NCBI RefSeq assembly: GCF_028682635.1
Contig: NZ_JANHLK010000006.1
Span: forward strand, 62,001-126,000
Reading direction: 5' to 3'
DNA: 64,000 nt
Source of the DNA: Pseudomonas putida
GTDB lineage: Bacteria > Pseudomonadota > Gammaproteobacteria > Pseudomonadales > Pseudomonadaceae
Part shown: positions 28,903-37,788 of the stretch, in pieces
How positions within the stretch are numbered: the first letter of the stretch is position 1
How the letters are laid out: each line of letters opens with the position of its first letter
The notes under the pieces: generated by a model
What the model saw: the letters and a program-made list of their open reading frames with translations, nothing else
Database searches by the model: none
Told to the model about the DNA's origin: nothing
Position numbers and translations under genes: made by a program

Positions 28903-28924
28903 GCATTAAAAAGCCGGCTTGTGG
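28903..28924. repeat. attL direct repeat
   Basis: 22 bases beginning GCATTAAAAAGCC and ending TTGTGG, identical to 47049-47070. Host sequence lies to the left and AT-rich island sequence to the right. It is half of a split terminator hairpin; the intact hairpin is at the right end. Confidence 0.88.
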
Positions 28925-28986
28925 TTAGCTTTTTATTGATGTAACTGTTTGAAACTAAATAAGTTGTCCTGTTTTTTTAGCCTTCA

Positions 28987-29007
28987 GTTCCCCCATCTGT
29001 TCCCCCA
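28987..29007. promoter_or_regulatory. Paired GTTCCCCCA motifs, left end (candidate integrase arm sites)
   Basis: GTTCCCCCA occurs at 28987-28995 and 28999-29007, in the same orientation with 12-base phase. The same pair with the same phase and orientation is at 46912-46932 next to the integrase gene. Arm-type sites recognised by the N-terminal domain of tyrosine integrases are arranged this way; the assignment is inference. Confidence 0.6.
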
Positions 29008-29183
29008 CTTTTTGGTGATTTTGCTAAATTTTTTTCCGGCAAAGACCGGCTTTTTTTGAACCGATTTACCTGAGTTTTTTGTTGTTCAAAATTGAGTGGT
29101 CGCCACCAATGCCCATAAATCTTGCTTCCCGGAGATATTAGGTGCGGGATAGCTCGGCTATCGTGGCTGTGCGTAAAGTACAG

Positions 29184-30071
29184 CTATTTCCCAGGAACGC
29201 TGATTCTCACCATGCGGTCACCCTCCCAGCAAAAATCAATACCGTCAAAAACGACTCGTCGCAAATGCCCAATGATATGATCTGCTTTTGGTTCTCCGTA
29301 AGCGGTGATAACCATGTTGACTGAAGAGCTCCAATCTATACCTTTCTCAGTAACAACGTTTGCGGTGGAGAATTTTTTGTAGCCGGACGCTTTGTTGTAA
29401 AAATGAATGGCAACAGCTTTTTTGTCTTTGTGTGTATAAGGTATTTGTATTCCGTCATATGTGTAGTTTTTGAAATAAACATCATCAAGGTTCGGCCCGT
29501 TCTGGCCTATTATAAGTTCTAAATCTATATCTTTTTGGTATGCTCCGATTTGAACTCTCCCTATGCCTTTGTTCGCAACAATAAAAGGATCTGAAGGAAC
29601 TCCAATGCTTACCAGTCGATCGCTTTCCCAGCGAAAGTCAATGCCGTCGAAAACAATTCTTCGCCGGTTTTCGTCAATATAATCTCTTATTGGCTTGCCA
29701 TAAGCTCTAATTATAATGTCTGCTGTTGAGTTCCAGTCAATATGTTTGTCGGTTATGAAAGGGGCTGTGGAAAATTTTTCATAGCCGTGCGGTTTGTTGA
29801 GAAAAAATATGGCTTGTACTTTTTTCTCTTTGTTTGAGTAACTTATTTGAATTCCACTTCCTATGTAATTCTTGAAATAGACGCTTTTGTATGTATCGCA
29901 AAGCTCGCCCTCTCCGAGAATGTTCTCAACTGTTTTTTCTTTTGCTCCAACCTGGATTACCCCTAAGCCCTTTTTTGCAGTGATTGAATTTTTTGAGTTG
30001 AGTTGTTGTTTTTTTTGGAAGAAGAGAAATAAATATTTTCTAGTTTTTTCTAAAAGTTCGCTTGGTTTCAT
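29184..30071 (-). CDS. AT-rich protein with two tandem ~126-residue repeats, function unknown
   Basis: 295 residues. After a basic, hydrophobic N-terminal stretch (RKYLFLFFQKKQQ) come two copies of one unit, about residues 35-160 and 169-294. Both contain G[LI]G-V-Q[IV]GA, VYFKNY...GIQI-Y, KKFSTA-type, [HG]IDW[NS]S, AYG[KE]P, R[RI]VFDGIDF-WE-DR[LM]V-I-VP. No family is recognised; secreted-toxin immunity proteins and similar small repeats come to mind but nothing proves it. Base composition is far more AT-rich than the flanks, a sign of recent transfer. It lies alone at the left of the island with a weak ribosome site. Confidence 0.72.
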   Translation of the reverse strand: MKPSELLEKTRKYLFLFFQKKQQLNSKNSITAKKGLGVIQVGAKEKTVENILGEGELCDTYKSVYFKNYIGSGIQISYSNKEKKVQAIFFLNKPHGYEKFSTAPFITDKHIDWNSTADIIIRAYGKPIRDYIDENRRRIVFDGIDFRWESDRLVSIGVPSDPFIVANKGIGRVQIGAYQKDIDLELIIGQNGPNLDDVYFKNYTYDGIQIPYTHKDKKAVAIHFYNKASGYKKFSTANVVTEKGIDWSSSVNMVITAYGEPKADHIIGHLRRVVFDGIDFCWEGDRMVRISVPGK

Positions 30072-30557
30072 GGGGCGTACTCTCGATTCTTATGAACCAT
30101 GTTGATGTACTGAATCAAATCTATCAGTCCCGACAGTAGGCTAAGAGTAGTTGCTCAATACAGACTCATCCACCCTATATAGGCTTTCGGTCCAGAGCGT
30201 ATGAAAGCGCACCCGTGGGGGTGTTTCAGATGAGGGTTTTGGAAATGAGAATCAACCTGAGGCCGAGTTTTTCAATAAGGGTCGGGGGATTTACTGACCA
30301 ATCGTCGAGGAGACGGGTATTTGTGCGACGTCAAGGCACTTTGCCTTTACCTTGCAACGAGTGCTGGATATTGTGACATCCATCAAACTCCAAGCAGACC
30401 GCTGTTTCCCAAGGATGGCATCTCGAGTGCTCCGAGAAATCGGCAGCGCCCCTACAAAGCCTCTCTTGTTATCGCGGCCAGCTGAAGCTGAGCATTGGCT
30501 TTGTCGTGCCCAGAAAAACTCATCAGGCAGTTGCCCCAAAAATTAGCGGTGATCGAC
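30072..30557. other. Gap upstream of the DUF4011 helicase gene
   Basis: 486 bases between the divergent repeat-protein gene and the helicase gene. Short frames on both strands (for example 30291-30539 minus, 30352-30546 plus) have no recognisable domain or ribosome site. No RNA gene or clear operator was seen. The helicase promoter must lie here, but no hexamer pair could be assigned. Confidence 0.5.
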
Positions 30558-33500
30558 GTGAACTCAGGCCCTGAAGCATTGGCTATCCAGCGGTATGAAC
30601 TTGTTCTGCAATGGATACTGGAACTGGTCCCCGCAGACGGGACGGCCGTTGGCAACAAGTCACTCAGAGACCGGATCGATCGGCGAGCTGAGCTTCAGAA
30701 TTTTACCGTCTCTGAGGAAGAGTACTGGAGCCTTCGCGACGAGCTCATTACCCAGGGGCTACTCAATAAAGGCGGCGGCCGGGGTGGGTCGGTTTATCGG
30801 TTCGATACCGAGTCCAATGGGCGTTCAAAGTCCATTGATCCAGCGCCTCTTACCGATTGGGATGACCTTGATACACCCCCAAGCGAGATACCGGAAAGCC
30901 TGGAGAAGCTGAGAAGCAGGCTTCTCGACCTCAGCGCCCGCAATCGGCTGCTGAACTTTTCACATGCACGCTCCAAACGTTTCGTACGGATTATTGATGA
31001 GTTGCCGGATCACCTGTTCGATACCTTGGCAGATGAAAAATCCATGCGATTTGCTGCTGTGCCTGAACCAACGGAAAGGCAGCTTCTTACCCATGGCTTT
31101 TTAAAGCTGGACGAAAAGACAGGCGCAGTTGTTGAGTTAAAGAAACAGCCTACGGCAGACGTCTGGGCGCAGATCCTGGGTATGGCGACCAGCTATGAGC
31201 TACCACTGCCTCCTGAAAGCGGGCAAACCGGTAAGCATTCTGACGACGCGATTCAGACGCTCTATTACCCCGCGGAGATGGAGTCGCGGCTACAGATTCT
31301 GTATACCCAGTCACGATCAGCTCTCGAGGAAACGGGGGCGAACATTCTTTATCTTGCGCTCGGGTTCCTGGAGTGGGATGACTCGGTCGCAGGTAAAGAC
31401 AGCAGCCGACTGGCGCCGCTGATGTTGGTACCAGTAAACCTGGAGAAAGGTAAGCTCAATCCTCAAACCGCGACATTCGAATACCGCGTACATCCTACTG
31501 GCGAAGACATTCTTACCAACCTGTCATTGCGGGAAAAGCTTCGCGTTGATTTTGGGATCGCACTTCCGCGGATCACCGACGACAGCACGCCTGAGGAATA
31601 CTTCGAACGCATTGTTGAAACGGTGCTGAAGGTCAAGCCTGACTGGAAAGTTCATCGTTATGCCTCGCTTGGCTTGTTCGAGTTTGGCAAGTTGATGATG
31701 TATCTCGACCTTGATCCAGGCCGTTGGAAAGACCAATCATTGCTGGATCATGGTCTGGTTAAACGGCTTACGGGAATGGACGGTTTGCCGGCCGATTCGT
31801 CAGGAAAACAAGGCGCATTTTGTGTCGAGCATTCAATCGACGACATTGATCAGGTTCACCTACAGTTTCCTCTAATAGATGACGCTGACAGTTCTCAGCA
31901 CAGCGCATTGATAGACGTGATTCGCGGGGATGACCTTGTGATCGAGGGGCCGCCCGGTACCGGTAAGTCTCAGACCATCACCAACATGATTGCTGCGGCG
32001 CTGGCCCAAGGCAAAAAAGTGTTGTTCGTTGCGGAGAAGCGCGCAGCGCTTGAGGTGGTCAAGACTCGACTGACAAGAGCAGGCTTGGGCGATTTTTGTC
32101 TGGAGTTGCATAGCCATAAGAGTCAAAAGAGCGCTGTTATCGACAGCATCCGGCAGCGGATTCAGAACAGCGGTGGCTTTCGCTCGCCCAAGCAGCTGAC
32201 GGATCTCATTGCCAACTATGAGCGATTGAAGCAGCAACTCAACAAGCACGTGCATCACTTGCATGCCCAATTCGAAGAGTCGGGGATGAGTGTTCACGAA
32301 GTGCTAATGCAGGCAACTCGTTTGCGTGAGGCATTGTCGATTAAACCTGCCGATATGCACCCACAGTCGGAGGCGCGAATCGATAGAACGCATTTGCAGG
32401 AGCAGGCCGGCTTTTATGCACACATCTATCGCAAGACGGCTGAGGAAGCTGGTCACACTGGCAAACTTGAAACGCACCCATGGTTTGGTAGCACAAAAAC
32501 TCGCGTGACTGGCGCTGAGCGCTCCGCACTTCTAGAAAACCTCTCCCAGGCTCAGCAGGCGCTCAATCGTCTAGCCGCGTTCCGCCCTCAATTAGCAGAA
32601 CAGCTGCAGGTATCTGTTCTGGAAACCTACAGCCCAGATCAGCTGCGAGGCTTAGCAGCTTCAATTCCGGTACTGGCATTACCTAAAGGTGATGAGGACT
32701 GGGATCTGTTGGGACGACTGGATATCGAGTCCTGTGAGGCATTGAAACTGTGGCTGCAAGGTATGGACTCCTTGTTGGACGAACAAGGCGTACTAGCTCG
32801 ATCGTTGCGCGCGGATGTCATTGGCTCTGGGCAAGCGATAGCCTCTATCAAAAAAGCCTGTGCGGCCATACGTCTGCATAACGGCGATGAGGCCCTATCC
32901 CTCAATGCCTTGCTGGAAGTGATCGAAGAGGCTGAGGAGTTATTGGAACTGGCCCCACGCGTTCAAATGCTAATTCGGCTGTTAGCGGAGGGGGCTGCGG
33001 TTCAAGGCTTACGAAGCGATTTTATCGGTATTGAGCAAGTAGTGCTCTTTCTGCAAATGCTTGCGGCGATGCCTGAGGATTTGGCATCTCTTCGCCATAA
33101 ACGCTTCGAAGACGAGGCCTTGGACAGTTTGCTCGTAGAGTTGGACAATGACATCCCTGTCATCAGGCAGTTGCAGGAGCTGGCTGCGAACCATTTCACT
33201 CTGGATCGATTGCCTGGTCATACGCGACTGGAAGACTTGAGTCGGGTTCTGGCAGATAAATCACTTTTTCGTTGGTTCAAGGGGCAATGGCGCTCTGCTA
33301 AAGCCGAAATCTTGGCTATGGCGCGACCAGGGCTCAAGTTGAACTCGCTTCTGGCGGTCTTGCCAGATGTCATCGCTTATCTGAAAAAACACAGTCAACT
33401 GAATGAAAGCAAAGTGCTCACCGAAAAGCTGGGTGAACACTTCCAAGGGCTTGATACTCCGATCGACGCACTCAAGCGTTTGCGGGGTTGGTACAAGTTC

Positions 33501-36296
33501 CTGCGTGCAGAATGCGGACGAGGGTTCGGTGCAAAAGTATGGGTTGCGGAGTACCTGCTTAAGGCAGATGGGGCACTACTGGCCGGCATTTCAAGCGATA
33601 GCGCAGAGCTCGAGCCCTATTTGTTGGATGTTCTGGAGCATCGACTGGACCTGGAAGAACTGTTGCCCTTTGACAGTCATGATTTGCGTTCGGAAGATTT
33701 GCTCGCTCCAGAGGGCCTGTATGCTCGCCTTATCAACGACATCGGAACCGCGCTACGTTCTTTGTTACCCGTAATCAGCGAAGAGAAGCCCACGATGGGG
33801 CAATTGCTGCAGCTGATTCAGACGGTGGAAAGTTGGCAGGCCCGCTCGGCAGCACTGCAAAGCGACTCGGTGCTACAAACCTGTTTGCTGGGCGAAGAGC
33901 TTCCTCGGATAGACAATCTTTCAGCTGCCCGACCTCGCTTGACGACTTGGCGGCATACCGTTGCCTTCGTTCAGCCCATTTTGGCGTTGCCGATTCGAGA
34001 TCTTCTTATTCCGCAGTTGACCGCGTGTACGCCAAAAGAAGCCGAGGCGCTGATTCTCCATTGGCATCAAGAAGGTGCGGCACTCGCGCCAGCTGTAGAG
34101 GCCTGGGAGCAGTCTTTGGAAGCTTTTTTCCACGGTGCTGCGGTTATTGCCGGTCAGTGGTGGCAGTCTATTGAGAAAGCAGATTTCGAGCCCATGGTCA
34201 GCCGTCTGGCCTGGGCGGCTCAGAACCCCGATTTGCTCGACCATTGGTTCGAGTACCGCCGTTTACGTTCGCACTTGGTTGAGCTGGGGTTCGAGACTGT
34301 CGTAGAAGCAATCGAAACGCAGAACCTGGTTTCTGAGCGCTGCATCGATGCCTGTCTGCTGGGGCTTCTTGATAGTTGGGCCTTGCAAATCCTTGAGCTT
34401 AATCCCGCACTGGGGCAGTTTTCGGGCAAAGAACAGGAGGCCATTCGCTCTCGGTTCGCTGATATCGATGAGCAGCTCAAGCATCTTCAACGTGAGCAGG
34501 TTTCGTCACGTATCAGTCAGAACAAAATTCCTGTCGGAAATAGTCATGGTGCGGTCAGAGACTTTACACAATTGGCCTTGCTGCAGCGCGAAGCTGAGAA
34601 AAAGACACGGCATGTCCCGATCCGTAGCCTGATGAACCGTGCAGCTGAAGCGCTGCAAGGCCTCAAACCCTGCTTCATGATGTCGCCAATGGCTGTCGCT
34701 CAATACTTGCCGGCAGGGCACGTCGAGTTCGATTTGGTCGTAATGGATGAAGCATCCCAAATGCGCCCGGAAGAAGCATTGGGTAGCATCGCACGGGGTA
34801 AACAGCTAGTGGTCGTGGGTGACCCGAAACAGCTGCCGCCGACGAACTTTTTTTCCCGCAATGGTGGCGATTCGGATACCGATGAAGTTGATGTTTCATT
34901 GGCCGAGGACTCGGAAAGCATTTTGGAAGCCGCCATGCCGCTGTTCAAACTGCGACGTCTGCGTTGGCACTACCGTTCCCGTCACGAGAGCCTGATTGCC
35001 TTCTCCAACAAAGCCTTCTATGAAAGCAATCTGGTGGTGTACCCATCACCACACCGTGAGTCGGCAGAGTTCGGCGTCAAGTTTGTCAGAGTGCCCCGCG
35101 GGCGTTTTGTCGAACAACGCAACATTGAAGAGGCCGAGGTTGTTGCCAAGGCCATCGAGCATCACGTTATTCACCGCCCCGATGAGTCGTTGGGCGTGGT
35201 GGCCATGAACGTCAAACAGGCTGATCAAATCGAGCGGATGCTTGAGCAGCTGGCCAAACAAAGCCCACAGCTACAAGTCGCATTGGACCGTAATCAAAGT
35301 CAGGATGAGCCGCTGTTCATCAAGAACCTGGAAAACGTCCAGGGTGACGAGCGAGATGTTATTTACATCTCCGGCACCTACGGCCCTATGGAAGTGGGCG
35401 GTACCGTTCCTCAGCGCTTCGGCCCCATTAACGGTGCCAGCGGATGGCGACGTTTAAACGTGCTGTATACCCGCTCCAAGAAGCGTATGCAGGTGTTCTC
35501 CTCGTTTAGCTCGACCGATGTAGTGGTGACTGGTACTTCCAGCAGAGGAGTGCAGGCACTGCGTGATTTTCTGCATTTCGCTGAGTCTGGGCGCATGCCG
35601 CATGTCAAGGAATCCGAGCGTGCTCCCGACAGTGATTTTGAAGTGGCAGTCATTGAGATGCTGTCTCGCCATGGCTATCAATGTGAACCGCAGGTCGGTG
35701 TCGCAGGTTTCTTCATCGATCTGGCCGTGCGTGATCCAGGACAGCCCGGCCGCTACCTCATGGGGATTGAATGCGACGGAGCGGCCTATCATTCGGCTAA
35801 GTCAGCGCGTGACCGTGATCGTCTCCGTCAAAGCGTGTTGGAGCAATTGGGCTGGAATATTCGGCGCATCTGGTCCGTGGATTGGTTCCGTAATGCCCGT
35901 GTGCAAATCGAACCCATCCTTCAAGAGCTTGCGCGGTTACGAACTGAGCCGGTCGAAGAGGCCGAAGAGCTGATTGAGAAGCCTGAAGAGCTGGCAATCC
36001 AGCAGGTAGCCGACGAGCAAAACGAGCATGCCGAGCGCATCACCGTAGACGGTAGCCATAGCCTGCGTGAAAAGCTTATCTGGTTGGACCAGAAGGTGAT
36101 TCGCCCTGAGCTGCCTCACATACCGGATAATCAGCGTTTGCTTCGCTCCGCCATGGTGGAAGCCTTGCTGGAGTTCATGCCAGAGGATCGGGCCGAGTTT
36201 CAACAGCTGATCCCTGGTTATCTGCGTACGGGAACCAATCCGGTGGAAGGCAAATACATTGATGACGTGCTCACCTTGATTAGTGAGCACGAATAA
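30558..36296 (+). CDS. DUF4011 superfamily 1 helicase with C-terminal endonuclease domain (Hhe-like defence protein)
   Basis: About 1912 residues. Order: an N-terminal winged-helix-like domain (LVPADGTAVGNKSL...EEEYWSLRDELITQGLL), DUF4011 (LEKLRSRLLDLSARNRLLNF), Walker A EGPPGTGKSQT near residue 463, a long helical insert, Walker B FDLVVMDEASQ and VGDPKQLPPT near 1396, NVQGDERDVIYIS, then a Vsr/MTES_1575-like nuclease near 1706-1770 (FFIDLAVRD, GIECDGAAYH). This layout matches the DUF4011-helicase-Vsr proteins reported as single-gene antiphage systems (Hhe). The start is uncertain: TTG 30495, GTG 30549 or GTG 30558 all fit, and none has a strong ribosome site. Confidence 0.85.
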   Translation: MNSGPEALAIQRYELVLQWILELVPADGTAVGNKSLRDRIDRRAELQNFTVSEEEYWSLRDELITQGLLNKGGGRGGSVYRFDTESNGRSKSIDPAPLTDWDDLDTPPSEIPESLEKLRSRLLDLSARNRLLNFSHARSKRFVRIIDELPDHLFDTLADEKSMRFAAVPEPTERQLLTHGFLKLDEKTGAVVELKKQPTADVWAQILGMATSYELPLPPESGQTGKHSDDAIQTLYYPAEMESRLQILYTQSRSALEETGANILYLALGFLEWDDSVAGKDSSRLAPLMLVPVNLEKGKLNPQTATFEYRVHPTGEDILTNLSLREKLRVDFGIALPRITDDSTPEEYFERIVETVLKVKPDWKVHRYASLGLFEFGKLMMYLDLDPGRWKDQSLLDHGLVKRLTGMDGLPADSSGKQGAFCVEHSIDDIDQVHLQFPLIDDADSSQHSALIDVIRGDDLVIEGPPGTGKSQTITNMIAAALAQGKKVLFVAEKRAALEVVKTRLTRAGLGDFCLELHSHKSQKSAVIDSIRQRIQNSGGFRSPKQLTDLIANYERLKQQLNKHVHHLHAQFEESGMSVHEVLMQATRLREALSIKPADMHPQSEARIDRTHLQEQAGFYAHIYRKTAEEAGHTGKLETHPWFGSTKTRVTGAERSALLENLSQAQQALNRLAAFRPQLAEQLQVSVLETYSPDQLRGLAASIPVLALPKGDEDWDLLGRLDIESCEALKLWLQGMDSLLDEQGVLARSLRADVIGSGQAIASIKKACAAIRLHNGDEALSLNALLEVIEEAEELLELAPRVQMLIRLLAEGAAVQGLRSDFIGIEQVVLFLQMLAAMPEDLASLRHKRFEDEALDSLLVELDNDIPVIRQLQELAANHFTLDRLPGHTRLEDLSRVLADKSLFRWFKGQWRSAKAEILAMARPGLKLNSLLAVLPDVIAYLKKHSQLNESKVLTEKLGEHFQGLDTPIDALKRLRGWYKFLRAECGRGFGAKVWVAEYLLKADGALLAGISSDSAELEPYLLDVLEHRLDLEELLPFDSHDLRSEDLLAPEGLYARLINDIGTALRSLLPVISEEKPTMGQLLQLIQTVESWQARSAALQSDSVLQTCLLGEELPRIDNLSAARPRLTTWRHTVAFVQPILALPIRDLLIPQLTACTPKEAEALILHWHQEGAALAPAVEAWEQSLEAFFHGAAVIAGQWWQSIEKADFEPMVSRLAWAAQNPDLLDHWFEYRRLRSHLVELGFETVVEAIETQNLVSERCIDACLLGLLDSWALQILELNPALGQFSGKEQEAIRSRFADIDEQLKHLQREQVSSRISQNKIPVGNSHGAVRDFTQLALLQREAEKKTRHVPIRSLMNRAAEALQGLKPCFMMSPMAVAQYLPAGHVEFDLVVMDEASQMRPEEALGSIARGKQLVVVGDPKQLPPTNFFSRNGGDSDTDEVDVSLAEDSESILEAAMPLFKLRRLRWHYRSRHESLIAFSNKAFYESNLVVYPSPHRESAEFGVKFVRVPRGRFVEQRNIEEAEVVAKAIEHHVIHRPDESLGVVAMNVKQADQIERMLEQLAKQSPQLQVALDRNQSQDEPLFIKNLENVQGDERDVIYISGTYGPMEVGGTVPQRFGPINGASGWRRLNVLYTRSKKRMQVFSSFSSTDVVVTGTSSRGVQALRDFLHFAESGRMPHVKESERAPDSDFEVAVIEMLSRHGYQCEPQVGVAGFFIDLAVRDPGQPGRYLMGIECDGAAYHSAKSARDRDRLRQSVLEQLGWNIRRIWSVDWFRNARVQIEPILQELARLRTEPVEEAEELIEKPEELAIQQVADEQNEHAERITVDGSHSLREKLIWLDQKVIRPELPHIPDNQRLLRSAMVEALLEFMPEDRAEFQQLIPGYLRTGTNPVEGKYIDDVLTLISEHE

Positions 36297-36335
36297 TTTG
36301 AAGTCCCAGCAACGCGGGGGGCGCTGGAGTAGTAA

Positions 36336-36599
36336 ATGACGGATATCCCCACCCTTCGCGAGGCACTCCTCGCGGTGGTGCCTGCCGATGGCAATACCAT
36401 TGGCAACCAATCACTTCTAGAGCGTCTGCATGGACAGTTTCCGCTGCCGACCGAGGAGAAGTTTTGGATTGTTCGCGATGGGTTGATCGAAGAAGGTGGA
36501 CCACGATCGCAATGCGGGACGTTCAATCTCTTATGTCCTTACGGCAGCGTCCATGATCTTCCAAGTCGAGACATGATCAACTGGACTGTAAGGCGGTAG
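36336..36599 (+). pseudogene. Truncated gene sharing the helicase's N-terminal winged-helix domain
   Basis: 87 codons, 39 bases after the helicase stop. The first ~54 residues (LREALLAVVPADGNTIGNQSLLERL...EEKFWIVRDGLIEEG) are homologous to the N-terminus of the upstream helicase, including VPADG-xxGNxSL and the FW/YW-xxRD-LI pattern. Similarity stops at about base 36498, where the family normally continues into a GRGRGG linker; the rest runs into sequence antisense to the recombinase module. So this is the 5' end of a partner gene, perhaps a DNA methyltransferase carrying the same domain, cut by the module's insertion. Confidence 0.72.
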
Positions 36600-36811
36600 T
36601 AATAACGTGTTGCTTCACTGTGGTTTTCCACGTAGTGGCTCAGAAACCATGCCAGATGTTTTTGCTGCCACGTCCACGGATTGTCTCGTTGCCAGCGATC
36701 GCTAATGGCTGCCTGGATGATCTTCGCTTGTCGAAGATGCCGAAGGCGGGTGGTGTGCGAGCCGACCAAAATTCCATTAAGGAACAGCTTCATGTCGAAT
36801 GGTTTGCTCAT
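36539..36811 (-). CDS. 90-residue protein of the recombinase module
   Basis: 90 residues; the ATG overlaps the stop of the integrase-like gene (ATGA), so they are co-translated. It is basic and aromatic (RHLRQAKIIQAAISDRW, WTWQQKHLAWFLSHY, ATRYYYRLTVQLI) and predicted helical, consistent with a DNA-binding or N-terminal core-binding-like protein that assists the recombinase. No family name can be given. Its 3' end overlaps the truncated plus-strand gene. Confidence 0.65.
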   Translation of the reverse strand: MSKPFDMKLFLNGILVGSHTTRLRHLRQAKIIQAAISDRWQRDNPWTWQQKHLAWFLSHYVENHSEATRYYYRLTVQLIMSRLGRSWTLP

Positions 36812-37788
36812 CTCCTGCCCCCTATGTAGGCAGAGACCACATCGATCCTGCCATGCCCCAATTCGTGGCTGATTTGTTGACGAGCTTTTTTATCGAGGGC
36901 TCGGTCTTGTTGGTAGCCATCGCCACCATTGATTGGGGCTAGATAACCGGTGATTCGTTCATAGCGTTCACAGGCATAGACCGCGCGCAGTTCGTGAAAA
37001 CCCTTAAGGTTAAGGTTATGCAGGATGTCCCTCGCTGGACGTACCGTTTGCCATGTGAACTGTGCGTAGCTTTCATTACGTGCCAGCAGGTTACGGCTGC
37101 CGATGGGGGAGGCGTCGTGAGCAATCTGCAGCGCCGTTCTGACTTGTTCAGTCACCGCAATCCAGCGTGGTGCGGAAGCACCGGATCGACCGCCTTTGGT
37201 GCCGTCCTGAATGTTGATCCGACCAAACCTTTCCGCCTCACGTTGCAGTCTCGGCAGGTTGGCTAGTATCGCTTCACGAAGGCGCATGCCGGTTTCACGA
37301 GCCAAGTGCACGATGGCGCAGGCACGGTGTAGCTGTTTATCGCTGAGCGCCTGAGTAATGCGCTCAATGTGCTGCCGATCCTGCCCTTGTGGCGCGACGG
37401 TGCGGATCGTCGAGCGCTGCCGCCCTAATGCCTGGCTCGGGCTCGGGACTTTCACATGCTGATCACCGCGCAGCGCCGCCAGTGTTCGGTTGACGCTGGA
37501 CAACCGGTTTTGCGCGGTGGCGATGCGGAGGTCGCCGTGGTCGATTTGCTGGCGAAGGTACTGGACATAGTTGAGTAGCGTCTGCCGATCGATTTGCCGC
37601 GCATCGTTGTAGCCAGGGCCTTGCTCGGAACGGCACCACTTAACGAACGCCAGCCAACGATCACTGTGGGCTTTGACCGTGGCGAAATGGCCGCCGCCGA
37701 ACAGATCCTTGAGCGCCTGCGGACCGGCGTAGCTCAGTTGGCGTCCATAACCAAAGTTGCGACCGTCACGCCTGCCGATCAGGGCCAT
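36808..37788 (-). CDS. Integrase-domain (tyrosine recombinase-like) protein
   Basis: 326 residues. The N-terminal half resembles a SAM-like core-binding domain (ATVKAHSDRWLAFVKWCRS...LLNYVQYLRQQ). The C-terminal half has a recombinase-like RETGMRLREAI with the first Arg, FHELRAVYACERYERI in the HxxR region, and ISHELGHGRIDVVSAYIGGR near the end, where the Tyr of SAYIGG would be the nucleophile. This fits the Integrase_1/Phage_int_SAM_2 group. The ATG at 37788 has AGGAG seven bases upstream; an earlier in-frame start is unlikely. It is distinct from the P4-type integrase at the island end. Confidence 0.82.
   Translation of the reverse strand: MALIGRRDGRNFGYGRQLSYAGPQALKDLFGGGHFATVKAHSDRWLAFVKWCRSEQGPGYNDARQIDRQTLLNYVQYLRQQIDHGDLRIATAQNRLSSVNRTLAALRGDQHVKVPSPSQALGRQRSTIRTVAPQGQDRQHIERITQALSDKQLHRACAIVHLARETGMRLREAILANLPRLQREAERFGRINIQDGTKGGRSGASAPRWIAVTEQVRTALQIAHDASPIGSRNLLARNESYAQFTWQTVRPARDILHNLNLKGFHELRAVYACERYERITGYLAPINGGDGYQQDRALDKKARQQISHELGHGRIDVVSAYIGGRR

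Larger units (their letters stand above)
28648..29183. other. Gene-free stretch spanning the left island junction
   Basis: 536 bases. The first 255 are host sequence with two inverted repeats and a terminator-like structure. The attL repeat is at 28903-28924. The AT-rich remainder inside the island holds paired GTTCCCCCA motifs (28987-29007) and CCGG-CAAAGA-CCGG flanked by T-runs (29034-29057). A 75-codon frame on the minus strand (28679-28906) has no ribosome site and is not supported as a gene. Confidence 0.6.

Noticed and set aside
28679..28906. 75-codon frame on the minus strand whose ATG lies within attL
   Set aside because: No ribosome site and no recognisable domain; it overlaps the inverted repeats and terminator-like structure, so it is better explained as non-coding.
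30291..30539. 82-codon frame upstream of the helicase on the minus strand
   Set aside because: No domain and no ribosome site; it overlaps a competing frame on the other strand.
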